Shown piece after piece: positions 56,041 to 64,000 of a stretch of 64,000 nucleotides of DNA. The position numbers were made by a program, and so were the translations under genes. The notes beneath the pieces are model-generated. The model saw nothing but the letters and a program-made list of their open reading frames with translations, did no database searches and was not told where the DNA came from. Numbering within the stretch: position 1 is the stretch's first letter; every line of letters starts with the position of its first letter. Source of the DNA: Flexifilum sp963727545 (GTDB lineage Bacteria; Chloroflexota; Anaerolineae; Aggregatilineales; Phototrophicaceae); NCBI GenBank assembly GCA_963727545.1, contig CAVSGS010000020.1:1-64000 (forward strand). Reading direction: 5' to 3'.

Positions 56041-56729
56041 TCGAGGTTGACGAAGCGATAGCCGACGCCCGGCTCGTTGAGGATGTAGCGGATATCGCGG
56101 GCGGGGTTTTCGCGCAGCTTCTTGCGAATCTGGTTCACGAACACGCGCACGTAATGATCCATCTCGCCGTACTCCGTTCCCCAGACCTCGTGCAGAATCT
56201 GGCGATGAGTGAGGACCTTGCCCGCATTCGTCGCCAGCAGGCGCAGCAGATCGTATTCCTTCGGCGTCAGGTGGATTTCGCCCCCTTCGACGTAAACATG
56301 ACGGTTCACCAGATCGATCCGCAGGTCGCCGGTCACGATTTCGGACTCCTGCGTCGACGACGGCTCGTCGCTGATCCGGCGCAGCACCGCCTGAATCCGC
56401 GCCCGCAGTTCCTCAATGCCAAATGGCTTGGTCAGGTAATCGTCCGCGCCCGCGTCCAGTGCCGTCACTTTGGTTTTCTCGTCACCGCGGACCGAGAGCA
56501 TGATGATGGGCGTCTTCGTCCATTCGCGCAGCGAGCGGCAGACTTCCAGCCCGTCGGCACCTTTGCCCAGCGCGATGTCAAGGATGATCACGTCCGGTGA
56601 CTGCTGCGCCGTGTCGATCAGCGCCTCCTGCGCGTTCGATGCCAGCAGGACTTGATAGCCGTAAGCCGCCAGCCCGGTTTTCAGCAGCCGGCGAATTTGC
56701 GGCTCGTCGTCAACGACCAGTATTTTCAT
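56034..56729 (-). CDS. kdpE: OmpR-family response regulator, KdpE type
   Basis: A 231-residue regulator. Receiver: KILVVDDEPQIRRLLKTGLA, DVIILDIALGKGADG (phospho-Asp), PIIMLSVRGDEKTKVTALDA, YLTKPFGIEELRARI. Winged-helix output: HLTPKEYDLLRLLATNAGKV, LTHRQILHEVWGTEYGEMDH and YVRVFVNQIRKKLRENPARD, all strongly KdpE-like. ATG 56729 has AAGGG at 6 nt and overlaps the kinase gene by 20 nt. A longer frame upstream is only antisense to the kinase. No kdpFABC genes are in the window, so kimA is a likely target. Confidence 0.9.
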   Translation of the reverse strand: MKILVVDDEPQIRRLLKTGLAAYGYQVLLASNAQEALIDTAQQSPDVIILDIALGKGADGLEVCRSLREWTKTPIIMLSVRGDEKTKVTALDAGADDYLTKPFGIEELRARIQAVLRRISDEPSSTQESEIVTGDLRIDLVNRHVYVEGGEIHLTPKEYDLLRLLATNAGKVLTHRQILHEVWGTEYGEMDHYVRVFVNQIRKKLRENPARDIRYILNEPGVGYRFVNLES

Positions 56730-58089
56730 TCGCATCCCTTTCGAGCGGCAGGACAAAGGTAAAGGTCGCGCCACCGCCCGGCGTGTCGTCGACCCACAGC
56801 CGCCCCTGATGTGCCTCGATGATCCCTTTGGCGATTGACAGCCCCAAGCCAATGTGACCATCTTTCCCGGCGTGGAACGGCTCCATGATCTGCTCACGCT
56901 CTTCGGTCGAAATGGTCGCGCCATGATTAGCGACTCGCACCTGTGCTTCCCGCGGCTGATGGCTGCCGACAATTTCGATCAGGCGTCCGGGCGGTTCGTA
57001 GCGCAGGGCGTTATCCACCAAGTTCGTCAGCACCTGAAGGATCAGCCGATAGTCGAACGGAACGAGCGGCATGTCGTCCGGGAAGATGATCTTGATGCGC
57101 TCCTGCTTCAGCCGCTGGAACGCACGCGCGGCGACGTCGCCGACCACTTCTTCGAGATCGTTCAGGTGGATGTCGAGCTGCATCGCTCCGGCTCTCAGCC
57201 GCGACAAGTCGAGTAGATTGCCGACCATCTCATCCAGTTCGTCAGCTTCCATCTCGACGGCTTCCAACATTTCAACGCGCTCGGCTTCCGGCAGCGCTTC
57301 GTGCAGCGTGCGCAGGTTGTGCGCCGACGTTTTGATGATCGTGATCGGCGTCCTCAGGTCGTGCGAGACGGCGTGCAGCAGAGCGGTCTTGAGCTTGTCG
57401 GCTTCCTCGAAGGTTCGGCTCATTCTTGCCCGCTCGATCAGGTCGATCCGGTGCAGCGCCATCGCCGCCTGACTCGCGCAGGTTTCCAGCAGCCGAAACT
57501 GCACCGGCGTCAGCCGTTGATCGAAAGCGGCGTGCAGCGTCCCGTAGACACTGGTATCGGTGCGCAGCAGCAGGTAATAATTGGTCCCTCGACTGGGAGG
57601 GGATGCGTGTTCGCCGGGCAAAATCTGGGCAAAGACGGCGCGCAGGTCTTCACGCACGGTGGCGGTGAGCGCGTCGTAAACACCGTCGGTGGTTGTGAGT
57701 TGGTTGAAAGTGCTCGTCAGCTTGAACAGGATCATCTGCTCCTGTGCGCGCTGCTGAGCAGTCTCGGCTTCGTTACGAGCGCGGGCGGCAAGCTGTCCGG
57801 TCAGCGCCGCCACAATCAGGTAGATGATCAAGTCTGGTAGTTCGCGCGGATCGGAGATTAGGAAGGTGTACAGCGGCTCGACGAGGAAGAAGTTGAAACA
57901 GCCGAAGCTGAGCACCGCCGCGAACAGGGACGGCTTAATCCCGCGGCGGATGGCGATGATCAGCACCGCCAGCAGATACACCAGCGAGAAATTGGCAACC
58001 GTGAGCGTGCCACGAGCCAGCCAAAGCACCAGCGTGACTGCCGCGATCACCAGCGTTGCAAAACCGTAGTCCCAAGCGTCTCGTTTCAC
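56710..58089 (-). CDS. kdpD: KdpD-like sensor kinase lacking the KdpD and Usp domains
   Basis: A 459-residue kinase. Four helices of DUF4118 (TVANFSLVYLLAVLIIAIRRG, LFAAVLSFGCFNFFLVEPLY) correspond to the membrane part of KdpD. A GAF-like region, then HisKA (LLHAVSHDLRTPITIIKTSA with the phospho-His) and HATPase (LTNLVDNALRYEPPGRLIEI, GLGLSIAKGIIEAHQGRLWV) follow. Classical KdpD has a further 400-residue cytoplasmic N terminus (KdpD plus Usp); here it is absent and Usp is a separate gene. Confidence 0.9.
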   Translation of the reverse strand: MKRDAWDYGFATLVIAAVTLVLWLARGTLTVANFSLVYLLAVLIIAIRRGIKPSLFAAVLSFGCFNFFLVEPLYTFLISDPRELPDLIIYLIVAALTGQLAARARNEAETAQQRAQEQMILFKLTSTFNQLTTTDGVYDALTATVREDLRAVFAQILPGEHASPPSRGTNYYLLLRTDTSVYGTLHAAFDQRLTPVQFRLLETCASQAAMALHRIDLIERARMSRTFEEADKLKTALLHAVSHDLRTPITIIKTSAHNLRTLHEALPEAERVEMLEAVEMEADELDEMVGNLLDLSRLRAGAMQLDIHLNDLEEVVGDVAARAFQRLKQERIKIIFPDDMPLVPFDYRLILQVLTNLVDNALRYEPPGRLIEIVGSHQPREAQVRVANHGATISTEEREQIMEPFHAGKDGHIGLGLSIAKGIIEAHQGRLWVDDTPGGGATFTFVLPLERDANENTGR

Positions 58090-58127
58090 GCTTATATTGT
58101 ACTGCCGAACTTGGCACAGAGGGCGGC

Positions 58128-58151
58128 GTGTCGAAGCTGACGACGAAGCCG
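58128..58151. repeat. Dispersed repeat, diverged copy C
   Basis: gtgtcgaagctgacgacgaagccg shows about 18 of 24 positions in common with the copy at 53195. It directly precedes the integrase remnant, consistent with a mobile-element scar. Confidence 0.4.
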
Positions 58152-58170
58152 AAATATAGCTAGTTCTGTA

Positions 58171-58332
58171 CTCTGGCGACGTACACGCGGCGTCTCGCTA
58201 CGAATCATCCAGCAGTGGCTAGGGCACGAGCGGATCGAGACGACCGGACGCTATCTGCACGTCGCGCCCGAATTCATGGAATCAGCGCTGGATAAGCATG
58301 TGTTGAACGAAGTGAGCAAAACGACCGGATGA
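58171..58332 (+). pseudogene. Tyrosine recombinase/integrase, C-terminal remnant
   Basis: In one frame, RRTRGVSLRIIQQWLGHERI and ETTGRYLHVAPEFMESALDK read to a TGA at 58330. This is the last part of a phage-type integrase: the LGHxxIxTTxxYxHV motif with the catalytic His region and the nucleophile Tyr (YLHV). The upstream catalytic Arg and the core are gone. A terminator follows at 58363. It marks a past integration event beside the kdpD gene. Confidence 0.85.
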
Positions 58333-58362
58333 GACGCGACCTCACCCGGTCAGAAAGTGGAT

Positions 58363-58390
58363 CAGCCCCGGCGATTGTCGGGGCTGTTTT
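58363..58390 (+). terminator. Terminator after the integrase remnant
   Basis: Stem cagccccg / cggggctg (58363-58370 and 58379-58386) followed by tttt. Confidence 0.85.
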
Positions 58391-58607
58391 ATTGTAGCTA
58401 CTAATCCTCTATCTTGAACTTGAATTGAAAAGCACCAGCAATCATTGGGGCACTGCAATAGAGGTTCTGATCAGAAGTGGCAGTGAGCCGTCGCTCGTGG
58501 ATCGGCTACATTCTCATGGACTGTACGCCAAGGCTAGTCGACGTTTTTTCATTCTAAAATAGCATCTGTAAACACTAGTTTTCCACAACATGTAATATGC
58601 TATCAAT

Positions 58608-59801
58608 ATGACTAGACTAAGTGTGATAGTATTCTTATCCTTGGGTGTTGTCACTGTGCTCGCGCTTCCCGTTGTCGGCACTCATGATGTGCCATTGTGG
58701 TTGGACTGGATGCAAACTCTCCACCAGAATGGCTTAGTTGGAGGATATTCGGCAGCCCTCCATGATTATCCACCAGGCATTTACGCCCTATTGTCGCTGT
58801 CCATGCCCTTGGCGTCAGTTATCGGTCTTACTGACTTTGCTTTGCTCAAGTTGTGGATCCTTCATTGGTCTCGTAGCGACAACCCTTGTGATATGGCGCT
58901 GGACGCGCGATTGGCGTATTACGGCACTTGTGTACGCATCGTTGGTATTGAGTTCCATCCTTCTTGGTGAACGCGATGTCCTGACGGCGCCTCCGCTTCT
59001 GTTGATGATAGCAGCTCTGAAGTACCGGCGCTGGACACTGGCAACACTTTCTCTGGAGGCCGCAACCTTACTCAAGTGGCAACCGCTCATCCTGCTACCC
59101 TTTGTACTGGTGTACATGTTCAGCCACATGGCATTTAGACATTGGATGAAAGCCGTAGCACTGCCCGCTTTGCTGGTTATCCTAGTCACTGTGGCACTCT
59201 TCCCTGAGGCGCTGATTTCACTATCGACAGGGCTGTCACACCCATTCTTGAGTGGAAATGCACTGAACATCAACTGGCTGGCAACCTATGCGGTTCGCAC
59301 TGCCAACGGTTCTCTAGCACCCCGATGGCACAGTAACCGGTATTCAAGTGGCAGATTGGCAGTATGCCGATCTGATGAAGCTAGCATTTTGGATAGTGTA
59401 TGTCGGGTCACTGGCACTTTATTCGCGCCATGCTCGACGCGGCGGTTTTGTTCTGTTTGTTCAGGCGATGCTCTTCGGTTATCTTGCCTCAGCGGCTCTG
59501 AATACAGGGATGCACCAGAACCATTACTTCACCGTGGAACTGCTGGCGCTCGTCCTATGGGTGCTAGATGATATGTTTGCGCCCAAGTACTTTCTCTGGA
59601 CGGCGATTGCCAACGTAAATCTGTGGCTATTCTACAGGTTTCACCGGGATTGGATATCGTAGAGCGTTCTACGGTGTTGATTTGACATTGGTTGCTGCGG
59701 TAGTGGCTTGCATTGCGTTCGCACTTGAAACCATTTACTTCGTGCAAAGCCTATATACCTCCCCGGAGCGCGCACCTGCACTTCCTTACACAATCAGGTA
59801 G
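58608..59801 (+). pseudogene. Broken multi-pass membrane glycosyltransferase-like gene (GT-C/DUF2029 type)
   Basis: Four + strand segments join with three frameshifts. Frame 1 to about 58850 gives VIVFLSLGVVTVLALPVVGT, DYPPGIYALLSL. Frame 2 (to about 59325) gives ATTLVIWRWTRDWRITALVY, LLGERDVLTAPPLLLMIAAL and LLKWQPLILLPFVLVYMF. Frame 3 (to 59662) gives MHQNHYFTVELLALVLWVLD. Frame 4 ends at 59801 after AAVVACIAFALETIYFV. The pattern (DYPPG, then KWQP and an MHENH-like motif) fits mannosyltransferase-like DUF2029 or related GT-C enzymes. The shift near 59325 is an extra C in a C-run. Confidence 0.75.
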
Positions 59802-59818
59802 ATATTCCAAACGCCTAA

Positions 59819-59980
59819 CTACACCAGCTTCATCGCTTCCAGCTGCGGCATTTGCGGCGGGCGGAAGTCCGTCGGCGGGCGACGTCGACCGGCGTCGAGG
59901 TTGCCGATATTCATCCTCGGCAACATGGCGATTAATGGGGTATTTCCGGCGGGCACGTTCGCGCTCGACGAGAAGTCATC
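59819..59980 (-). pseudogene. C-terminal gene fragment of unknown family
   Basis: One minus-strand frame reads DDFSSSANVPAGNTPLIAML, then PRMNIGNLDAGRRRPPTDFR and QMPQLEAMKLV before TAG at 59819. It has no start. Upstream the reading continues in another frame, so this is the tail of a lost gene. I do not recognise the family. It abuts the tail of the broken glycosyltransferase. Confidence 0.4.
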
Positions 59981-60113
59981 CCGTCGCATTCGCGCTCGCG
60001 GCTGTCGGCTAGACTGCGCTTTTCAATGCTACTAAAGATGGGGTGGCTACCAGCCGGTCCCATTTACACTTCATTGATGATATACCTGTATCTACACTTT
60101 TCGATGTTAGCAG
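59981..60113. other. Intergenic, no gene seen
   Basis: No intact frame. It lies between the two decayed genes and the dispersed repeat at 60114. The stretch 60153-60347 after the repeat is likewise empty. Confidence 0.4.
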
Positions 60114-60152
60114 TGTGTCCAAGCTGACCTATAAGCCGCAATAGGTGATCTT
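60114..60152. repeat. Dispersed repeat TGTGTCCAAGCTGACC, copy B
   Basis: Close match to 53195-53233 (see there). It sits between the broken glycosyltransferase and the amino-sugar operon. Confidence 0.6.
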
Positions 60153-60347
60153 CTGTCATCGCGTGGAATGTGAGAATACGCTTATCAACATCGTTGGTTG
60201 GATTTTCTGTCGATAGAATGCATAGAATTAGGAAACAGCCTGAATTAGCTTGACCCAGCGAGGTTGATGCATTGTCGCAATTGGGATTTCACGGAGCTAG
60301 TTTCGAAGAGGCGACAGTTCAATGATTAGCTTCTAGATAGAGATGGT

Positions 60348-61494
60348 TCAGTTCCAGTTCTCGAATGCATATAGCGCATCGATCACGCGTGCCTGATCTT
60401 CTTCAAGCAGCTCGTAGTAAAAAGGTAAACGCAGAAGCCGTTCGCTGACGTCCTCAGTCACCGGACAATCGCCAACTCTTGCCGCCCAATTGCTGCCCCA
60501 TTTCGGAAAGATGCAGTGGCAGATAATGGAACACGCTCAAGATTCCACGCTGTTTCAAGTGTTCAATCATCCGGGTGCGAATTTCGAGCGACGGCAGCAG
60601 CAAATAAAACATATGGTAAGCTTGTTCGCAGTCATCCGGGATAATTGGCAAGCGAACGTCATGCTCACAAGCGAAGCCAGTCAGTTGTTCAGCATAGGTT
60701 TTGAAGATCTGTGCTCGACGCTGTTAAATCTGATCACGCGCCTCTAACTGCGCATACAGATAGGCTGCCAACACGTCGGAGAGGAGATAACTCGAACCGA
60801 GATCAACCCACGTATATTTATCAACCATACCCCGAAAAAAACGGCTCCGGTTCGTCCCTTTCTCGCGGATGATCTCCGCGCGATCCACCAAACGAGGATC
60901 GTTGATGAGCAGCGCGCCGCCTTCGCCGCAGGTGAAATTCTTGGTTTCGTGGAAGCTTTGCGTCGCCAAGGCTCCGAACGTGCCGAGCGGCTTTCCCTGA
61001 TAGCTTCCGAACAGTCCATGAGCGTTATCCTCAATGACTATGAGTCCGTGACGCGCGGCGATTTCCATGATCTGGTCCATCGCACACCCAACTCCGGCAT
61101 AATGCACGGGAACGATCGCTTTGGTGCGCGGAGTGATTAGGGCTTCAAGTTTGGTTTCGTCGAGGTTGAGCGTGTCCGGGCGAATATCTGCAAAGACTGG
61201 TTTTGCGCCGTGCAGGACGAAGGCGTTGACGGTTGAGACGAAGGTGAAGTCGGGGATAATCACCTCGTCACCCGGCGCGAGTTTGAGCAGCAGCGCCGCC
61301 ATCTCCAGCGCATGGGTACACGACGGCGTGAGTAAAGCTTTCGGCACGCCCAGCAGTTGTTCGAAGAGCGTATGGCACTTCTTCGAGTAAGTCGCGTCGC
61401 CCGAAATTTTGCCACTGCGCACAGCATCGGCAATATAGTTCAGCTCGTTACCGATCAAAGCAGGTTTGTTAAACGGAATCTGAATGGTCGTCAT
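60348..61494 (-). pseudogene. wecE: dTDP-4-amino-4,6-dideoxygalactose transaminase-like gene (WecE/DegT family), broken
   Basis: Reading through gives about 380 residues, the size of WecE. PLP aminotransferase marks: IPFNKPALIGNELNYIADAV, LTPSCTHALEMAALLL, GDEVIIPDFTFVSTVNAFV, VIEDNAHGLFGSYQGK, and the cofactor Lys in QSFHETKNFTCGEGGALL. An in-frame TAA (60724-60726) interrupts at ARDQI-stop-QRRAQIF. A frameshift near 60466 moves the end (RLLRLPFYYELLEEDQARVI) to a TGA at 60348. It would make a dTDP-amino sugar for surface polysaccharide. Confidence 0.85.
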
Positions 61495-61495
61495 A

Positions 61496-62238
61496 CTAAG
61501 GTCGCGTCACGTGTGCTGTTTCAGGAGAGATTCGATTGAACCAACGGTGATACCATAACTCAAGCTGTGCCGAGATGAAGCCGCTGCGCTGATAAACACG
61601 CTGCGCCTGAATATTGCGTCCCTGCGTGACTACTCTGACGCGCTCAATGCCCTGTTCGCCGAACCAGTGGAGCGCGCCAGAAATAAGTGTCGACCCAATC
61701 CGCTGCCCTCGCCAAGCCGCTCCGACACCGAGCAGACCGATTTGTCCGTAAGTATCGTGCAAATCGCAAGTAATGTACCCGGCGGGCTGTCCATCGCGCT
61801 CGGCAACGAGCACAATGCTAGCATAGCCAGCGCAACTCCGCTCAATCCAAGTTTCGTATAAAGCGTCGCATTCTCCTTGCGAGAAGTGTCGATCGTAGTA
61901 AAAACGGCTGTCGCTGTGATTGGTGCGGACTAAAGCCTTCAGCGGTTCAACGTCTTCGGGGCGGCTTGAACGGACTTCCGGGGGCATTACCGACGCCAGC
62001 CCGCGCCATTCCATCGTCAGCCGAATATCGACCAATTCAAAGCCACGGGTCGCCACCACGCGATCCGTAGCCGCATCATCTGAAGCGGAGAGGAAATACA
62101 GACAGTCAATTTTCTCGGTGGTGCACCAAGCCAACACATCATCCGCTCGATCTCACTGAGGTGATTCCCAACCACCCGCGCGATGCGTCGCTGGAAAAAA
62201 GCCGAGTCCCAGTCGAGATAAACTGCTAATTCAGCCAT
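61496..62238 (-). pseudogene. wecD: WecD-like GNAT acetyltransferase, frameshifted
   Basis: The start ELAVYLDWDSAFFQRRIARV lies in one frame (from ATG 62238); the rest, CTTEKIDCLYFLSASDDAAT, ERDGQPAGYITCDLHDTYGQ and GVGAAWRGQRIGSTLI, lies in another (to 61496). The shift is near 62140. The acetyl-CoA loop GAAWRGQRIG is intact. WecD acetylates the product of WecE to give dTDP-Fuc4NAc, so adjacency (1 nt to wecE) supports the pairing. Confidence 0.8.
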
Positions 62239-62267
62239 AGGAGTGACCAAGAATTGGGCAGCAAAAG

Positions 62268-63137
62268 TTAGCCTCTCGATGGCTTTCGGGCGACAAGTAG
62301 CAGCGAACCGCCGAGCGGGAAAGTTATACCCGCCTCGATGAGCCGGATTTCCAAATTCATGAGGCTGAGAAAGATGCGATTAAGGCGCGGGTTTAGCTTG
62401 AACTCGCCAAAGAGATCGATGTTGCTGGTGGACGAAGTTTTGCGCCACCAATTCATCAGCATCGCTGGAAGCAGCAGGGCGACAAACGAGGTTGTCTTCA
62501 CGATCTCGAAGCCTGCCAATTCAACTCGCTAAATCAGTTCATTGCGGTGATAGCGGCGTTTGTGATAGCTCATTTCATCGACCGCGCTCCACAAAAAACG
62601 GTGCTGCGGCACAGTGATTAACAGCCCTCCACCCGGCTTGAGTGCCTGATACATTTGCGTCAATGCTGCCGTATCTTCTTCAATATGTTCAATGACGTCA
62701 AAAGCCCCGATGACATCGAATTCCGCCTTGTAGGGGATAGCGCAGGCATCAAACTGCAGCATGGTAGCCGTTGGAGCGCGATTGCGCGCCGATATTAGAC
62801 CTTCGAGCAGGAGGTCACTTCCCGAAAAGGCACAGCCCGACAACTGTTCTTGGAAATACCTCAACACAAACCCCGTGCCGCAGCCAATTTCTAGGAATGA
62901 GCTTGCGTCGGGAAAGTACCGCCGCATCGCCCATAACAACAATCGATTGCGCGCCTCAAACCAGAAGTGCCCCGCTTCGAGCAGAGCAAGGTGATCGAAA
63001 AAATCTGGAAGGTACATATCATTCATGGCGAGAAGATTTGGCGCAAAGAGGGGGATACCCTCAACCATTTCGGGAGCGTAGCCACAAGTTGGACAATGCC
63101 AATCGTCGCCATCAAACGAGGTAGCCAGTTTAGACAA
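62268..63137 (-). pseudogene. Class I SAM methyltransferase with zinc-ribbon N terminus, in-frame stop
   Basis: Motif I is SFLEIGCGTGFVLRYF, motif II FDVIGAFDVIEHI, motif III LKPGGGLLITVPQHRFLWS. The N terminus has CPTCGY and a FxPN segment. An in-frame TAG at 62529-62531 splits it after YHRNELI; the same frame resumes with RVELAGFEIVKTTSFVALLL and ends at 62268 with TM-like helices. The start as read is a TTG, so the true 5' end is uncertain. It likely methylates a sugar or lipid-linked glycan. Confidence 0.75.
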
Positions 63138-63238
63138 AACTTCATAGAATGTTTTTTATAAGCCTCGGTAAGCGATTATAGACTGAGCTTGTTGAAGGGA
63201 GAGGCTGCATTGCCTGAAGGCTCACATCTACCCCCGCT

Positions 63239-64000
63239 TTACTGATCAAGATCGTCAGTACTCGAACGTAAAGTATAGGCGGGGCGATCCATCGTTCGGA
63301 AGTGAATCCGGGCAATGTATTCGCCGATAACACCCAAAGCGAACAACTGCGCGCCGGAGAAAATGGAGATGACCGACGCCAAGAACGCAAATCCCGGCAC
63401 AACTATCCCAAGTAACAGCGCTCGACCGACCACATAGATCAATACCACCATGCCAAACAACGCCAAACTAAATCCGACTAGGCTGGCGATCTGGAGCGGT
63501 ACGATGCTAAAGCCGGTGATCATGTTGAGTGCATGGCGGATCAATTTGCGCAGCGTGTAATGCGACGTACCGTAGCGTCGCGGAGCATGGAGGACCTGAA
63601 CGGCTGCAAAACGAGTGGTTCCCCAAGTCAGCAATACATCCAGCGAAACGTAGGCGGTATTGTAGTTGACAAAAGCATCGCGCACCTGAGTGCGAAATGC
63701 ACGGAAGGCGCTCACACTGCGCGCAACATCGACTCCCATGCTGCCTTGCAGGACGAATTTGGTGATTTGTGATGCCAGATCACGCAACAGCCCATGCTGT
63801 TGCTGTTCCGGTGTACCATAAACCACGTCATAACCTTCGTTCAGTTTGTCCAGCAGCTTGTGAATCTCACCCGGCGGGTGCTGTAAATCATCATCCATCG
63901 TCACGATCGTCGTATGTCGGGCTTGGCGAATCCCGTAGAGCAGCGCATTGTGCTGACCATAATTGCGCATCAACGTGAAACCACGCACATACGGGATCTG
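63239..64000 (-). CDS. Glycosyltransferase family 2 (DPM1/ArnC-like), 5' end off window
   Basis: At least 253 residues; the frame is open to the right edge, so the N terminus is missing. GT-A motifs are TIVTMDDDLQHPPGEIHKLL and GYDVVYGTPEQQQHGLLRDL, then RRYGTSHYTLRKLIRHALNM (acceptor region). Two C-terminal helices (IVPLQIASLVGFSLALFGMV and onward) are typical of enzymes that transfer sugars to undecaprenyl phosphate. It is the only apparently intact gene of this operon. Confidence 0.9.
   Translation of the reverse strand, partial: QIPYVRGFTLMRNYGQHNALLYGIRQARHTTIVTMDDDLQHPPGEIHKLLDKLNEGYDVVYGTPEQQQHGLLRDLASQITKFVLQGSMGVDVARSVSAFRAFRTQVRDAFVNYNTAYVSLDVLLTWGTTRFAAVQVLHAPRRYGTSHYTLRKLIRHALNMITGFSIVPLQIASLVGFSLALFGMVVLIYVVGRALLLGIVVPGFAFLASVISIFSGAQLFALGVIGEYIARIHFRTMDRPAYTLRSSTDDLDQ

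Noticed and set aside
56730..56972. An 80-codon N-terminal extension of kdpE
   Set aside because: Antisense-like basic sequence over the kinase gene; the receiver domain and ribosome site begin at 56729.

Overview
The window looks like a chromosomal piece of a GC-rich (about 60%) bacterium of the phylum Chloroflexota, probably Anaerolineae-like. This placement is an inference from gene content and style: secreted proteins with PTATPT linkers, an F420-type LLM oxidoreductase, WD40/TolB surface propellers, and a Firmicutes-like yqeY-pgpH-ybeY-dgkA operon. It was not made by a 16S comparison, although an almost complete 16S gene at 452-1948 would allow one.

Layout. 1-2120: the start of an rRNA operon on the minus strand (promoter, leader, 16S, tRNA-Ile, tRNA-Ala; 23S lies off the left edge), with a leader/spacer processing stem bracketing 16S. 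2.3-7.1 kb: AmaP-like and SpoIIE-type signalling genes, a divergent LLM oxidoreductase and an M20 dipeptidase. 7.1-14.8 kb: a long minus-strand block (mtaB; yqeY, pgpH, ybeY, two dgkA-like genes, a GH18-like membrane protein, then a DUF6883/DUF4926 pair). 14.9-21.3 kb: two divergent operons of mostly uncharacterised envelope genes, each ending in or containing a related multi-pass membrane protein. 21.4-27.1 kb: lipA, a Uma2 nuclease, a stand-alone DnaB-type ATPase, the housekeeping sigma factor and a secreted GH18 chitinase. 27.1-28.2 kb: a decayed, probably HEPN-type gene. 28.2-37.3 kb: a heterodimeric ABC exporter, an acyltransferase, queA with an SDR, and a GAF histidine kinase/LuxR regulator pair. 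37.6-40.9 kb: a large frameshifted Ig-like/LysM surface protein. 41-47 kb: a WYL regulator, an autoregulated LacI regulator, an MFS-HEAT fusion and several small genes. 47-53 kb: WD40, VOC, DUF5666 and PASTA proteins. 53.4-58.1 kb: a potassium module (KimA-type importer, UspA protein, KdpE-type regulator, shortened KdpD). 58.1-64 kb: a decaying region with an integrase tail, a broken membrane glycosyltransferase, and a minus-strand polysaccharide/amino-sugar operon (GT2, methyltransferase, wecD-like, wecE-like) in which every gene except the GT2 is interrupted.

How the parts connect. The PgpH-type c-di-AMP phosphodiesterase and the KimA-type importer belong to physiologically linked systems. 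In the potassium module, a motif ATCTTGATAC lies upstream of both kimA and the usp gene, which suggests a local KdpDE-type regulon. Intergenic gaps repeatedly hold two kinds of dispersed inverted repeat. The right 6 kb differs from the rest in having many stops, frameshifts and mobile-element scars, as expected of a surface-polysaccharide locus under turnover. No CRISPR array, intact transposase or complete prophage was seen.
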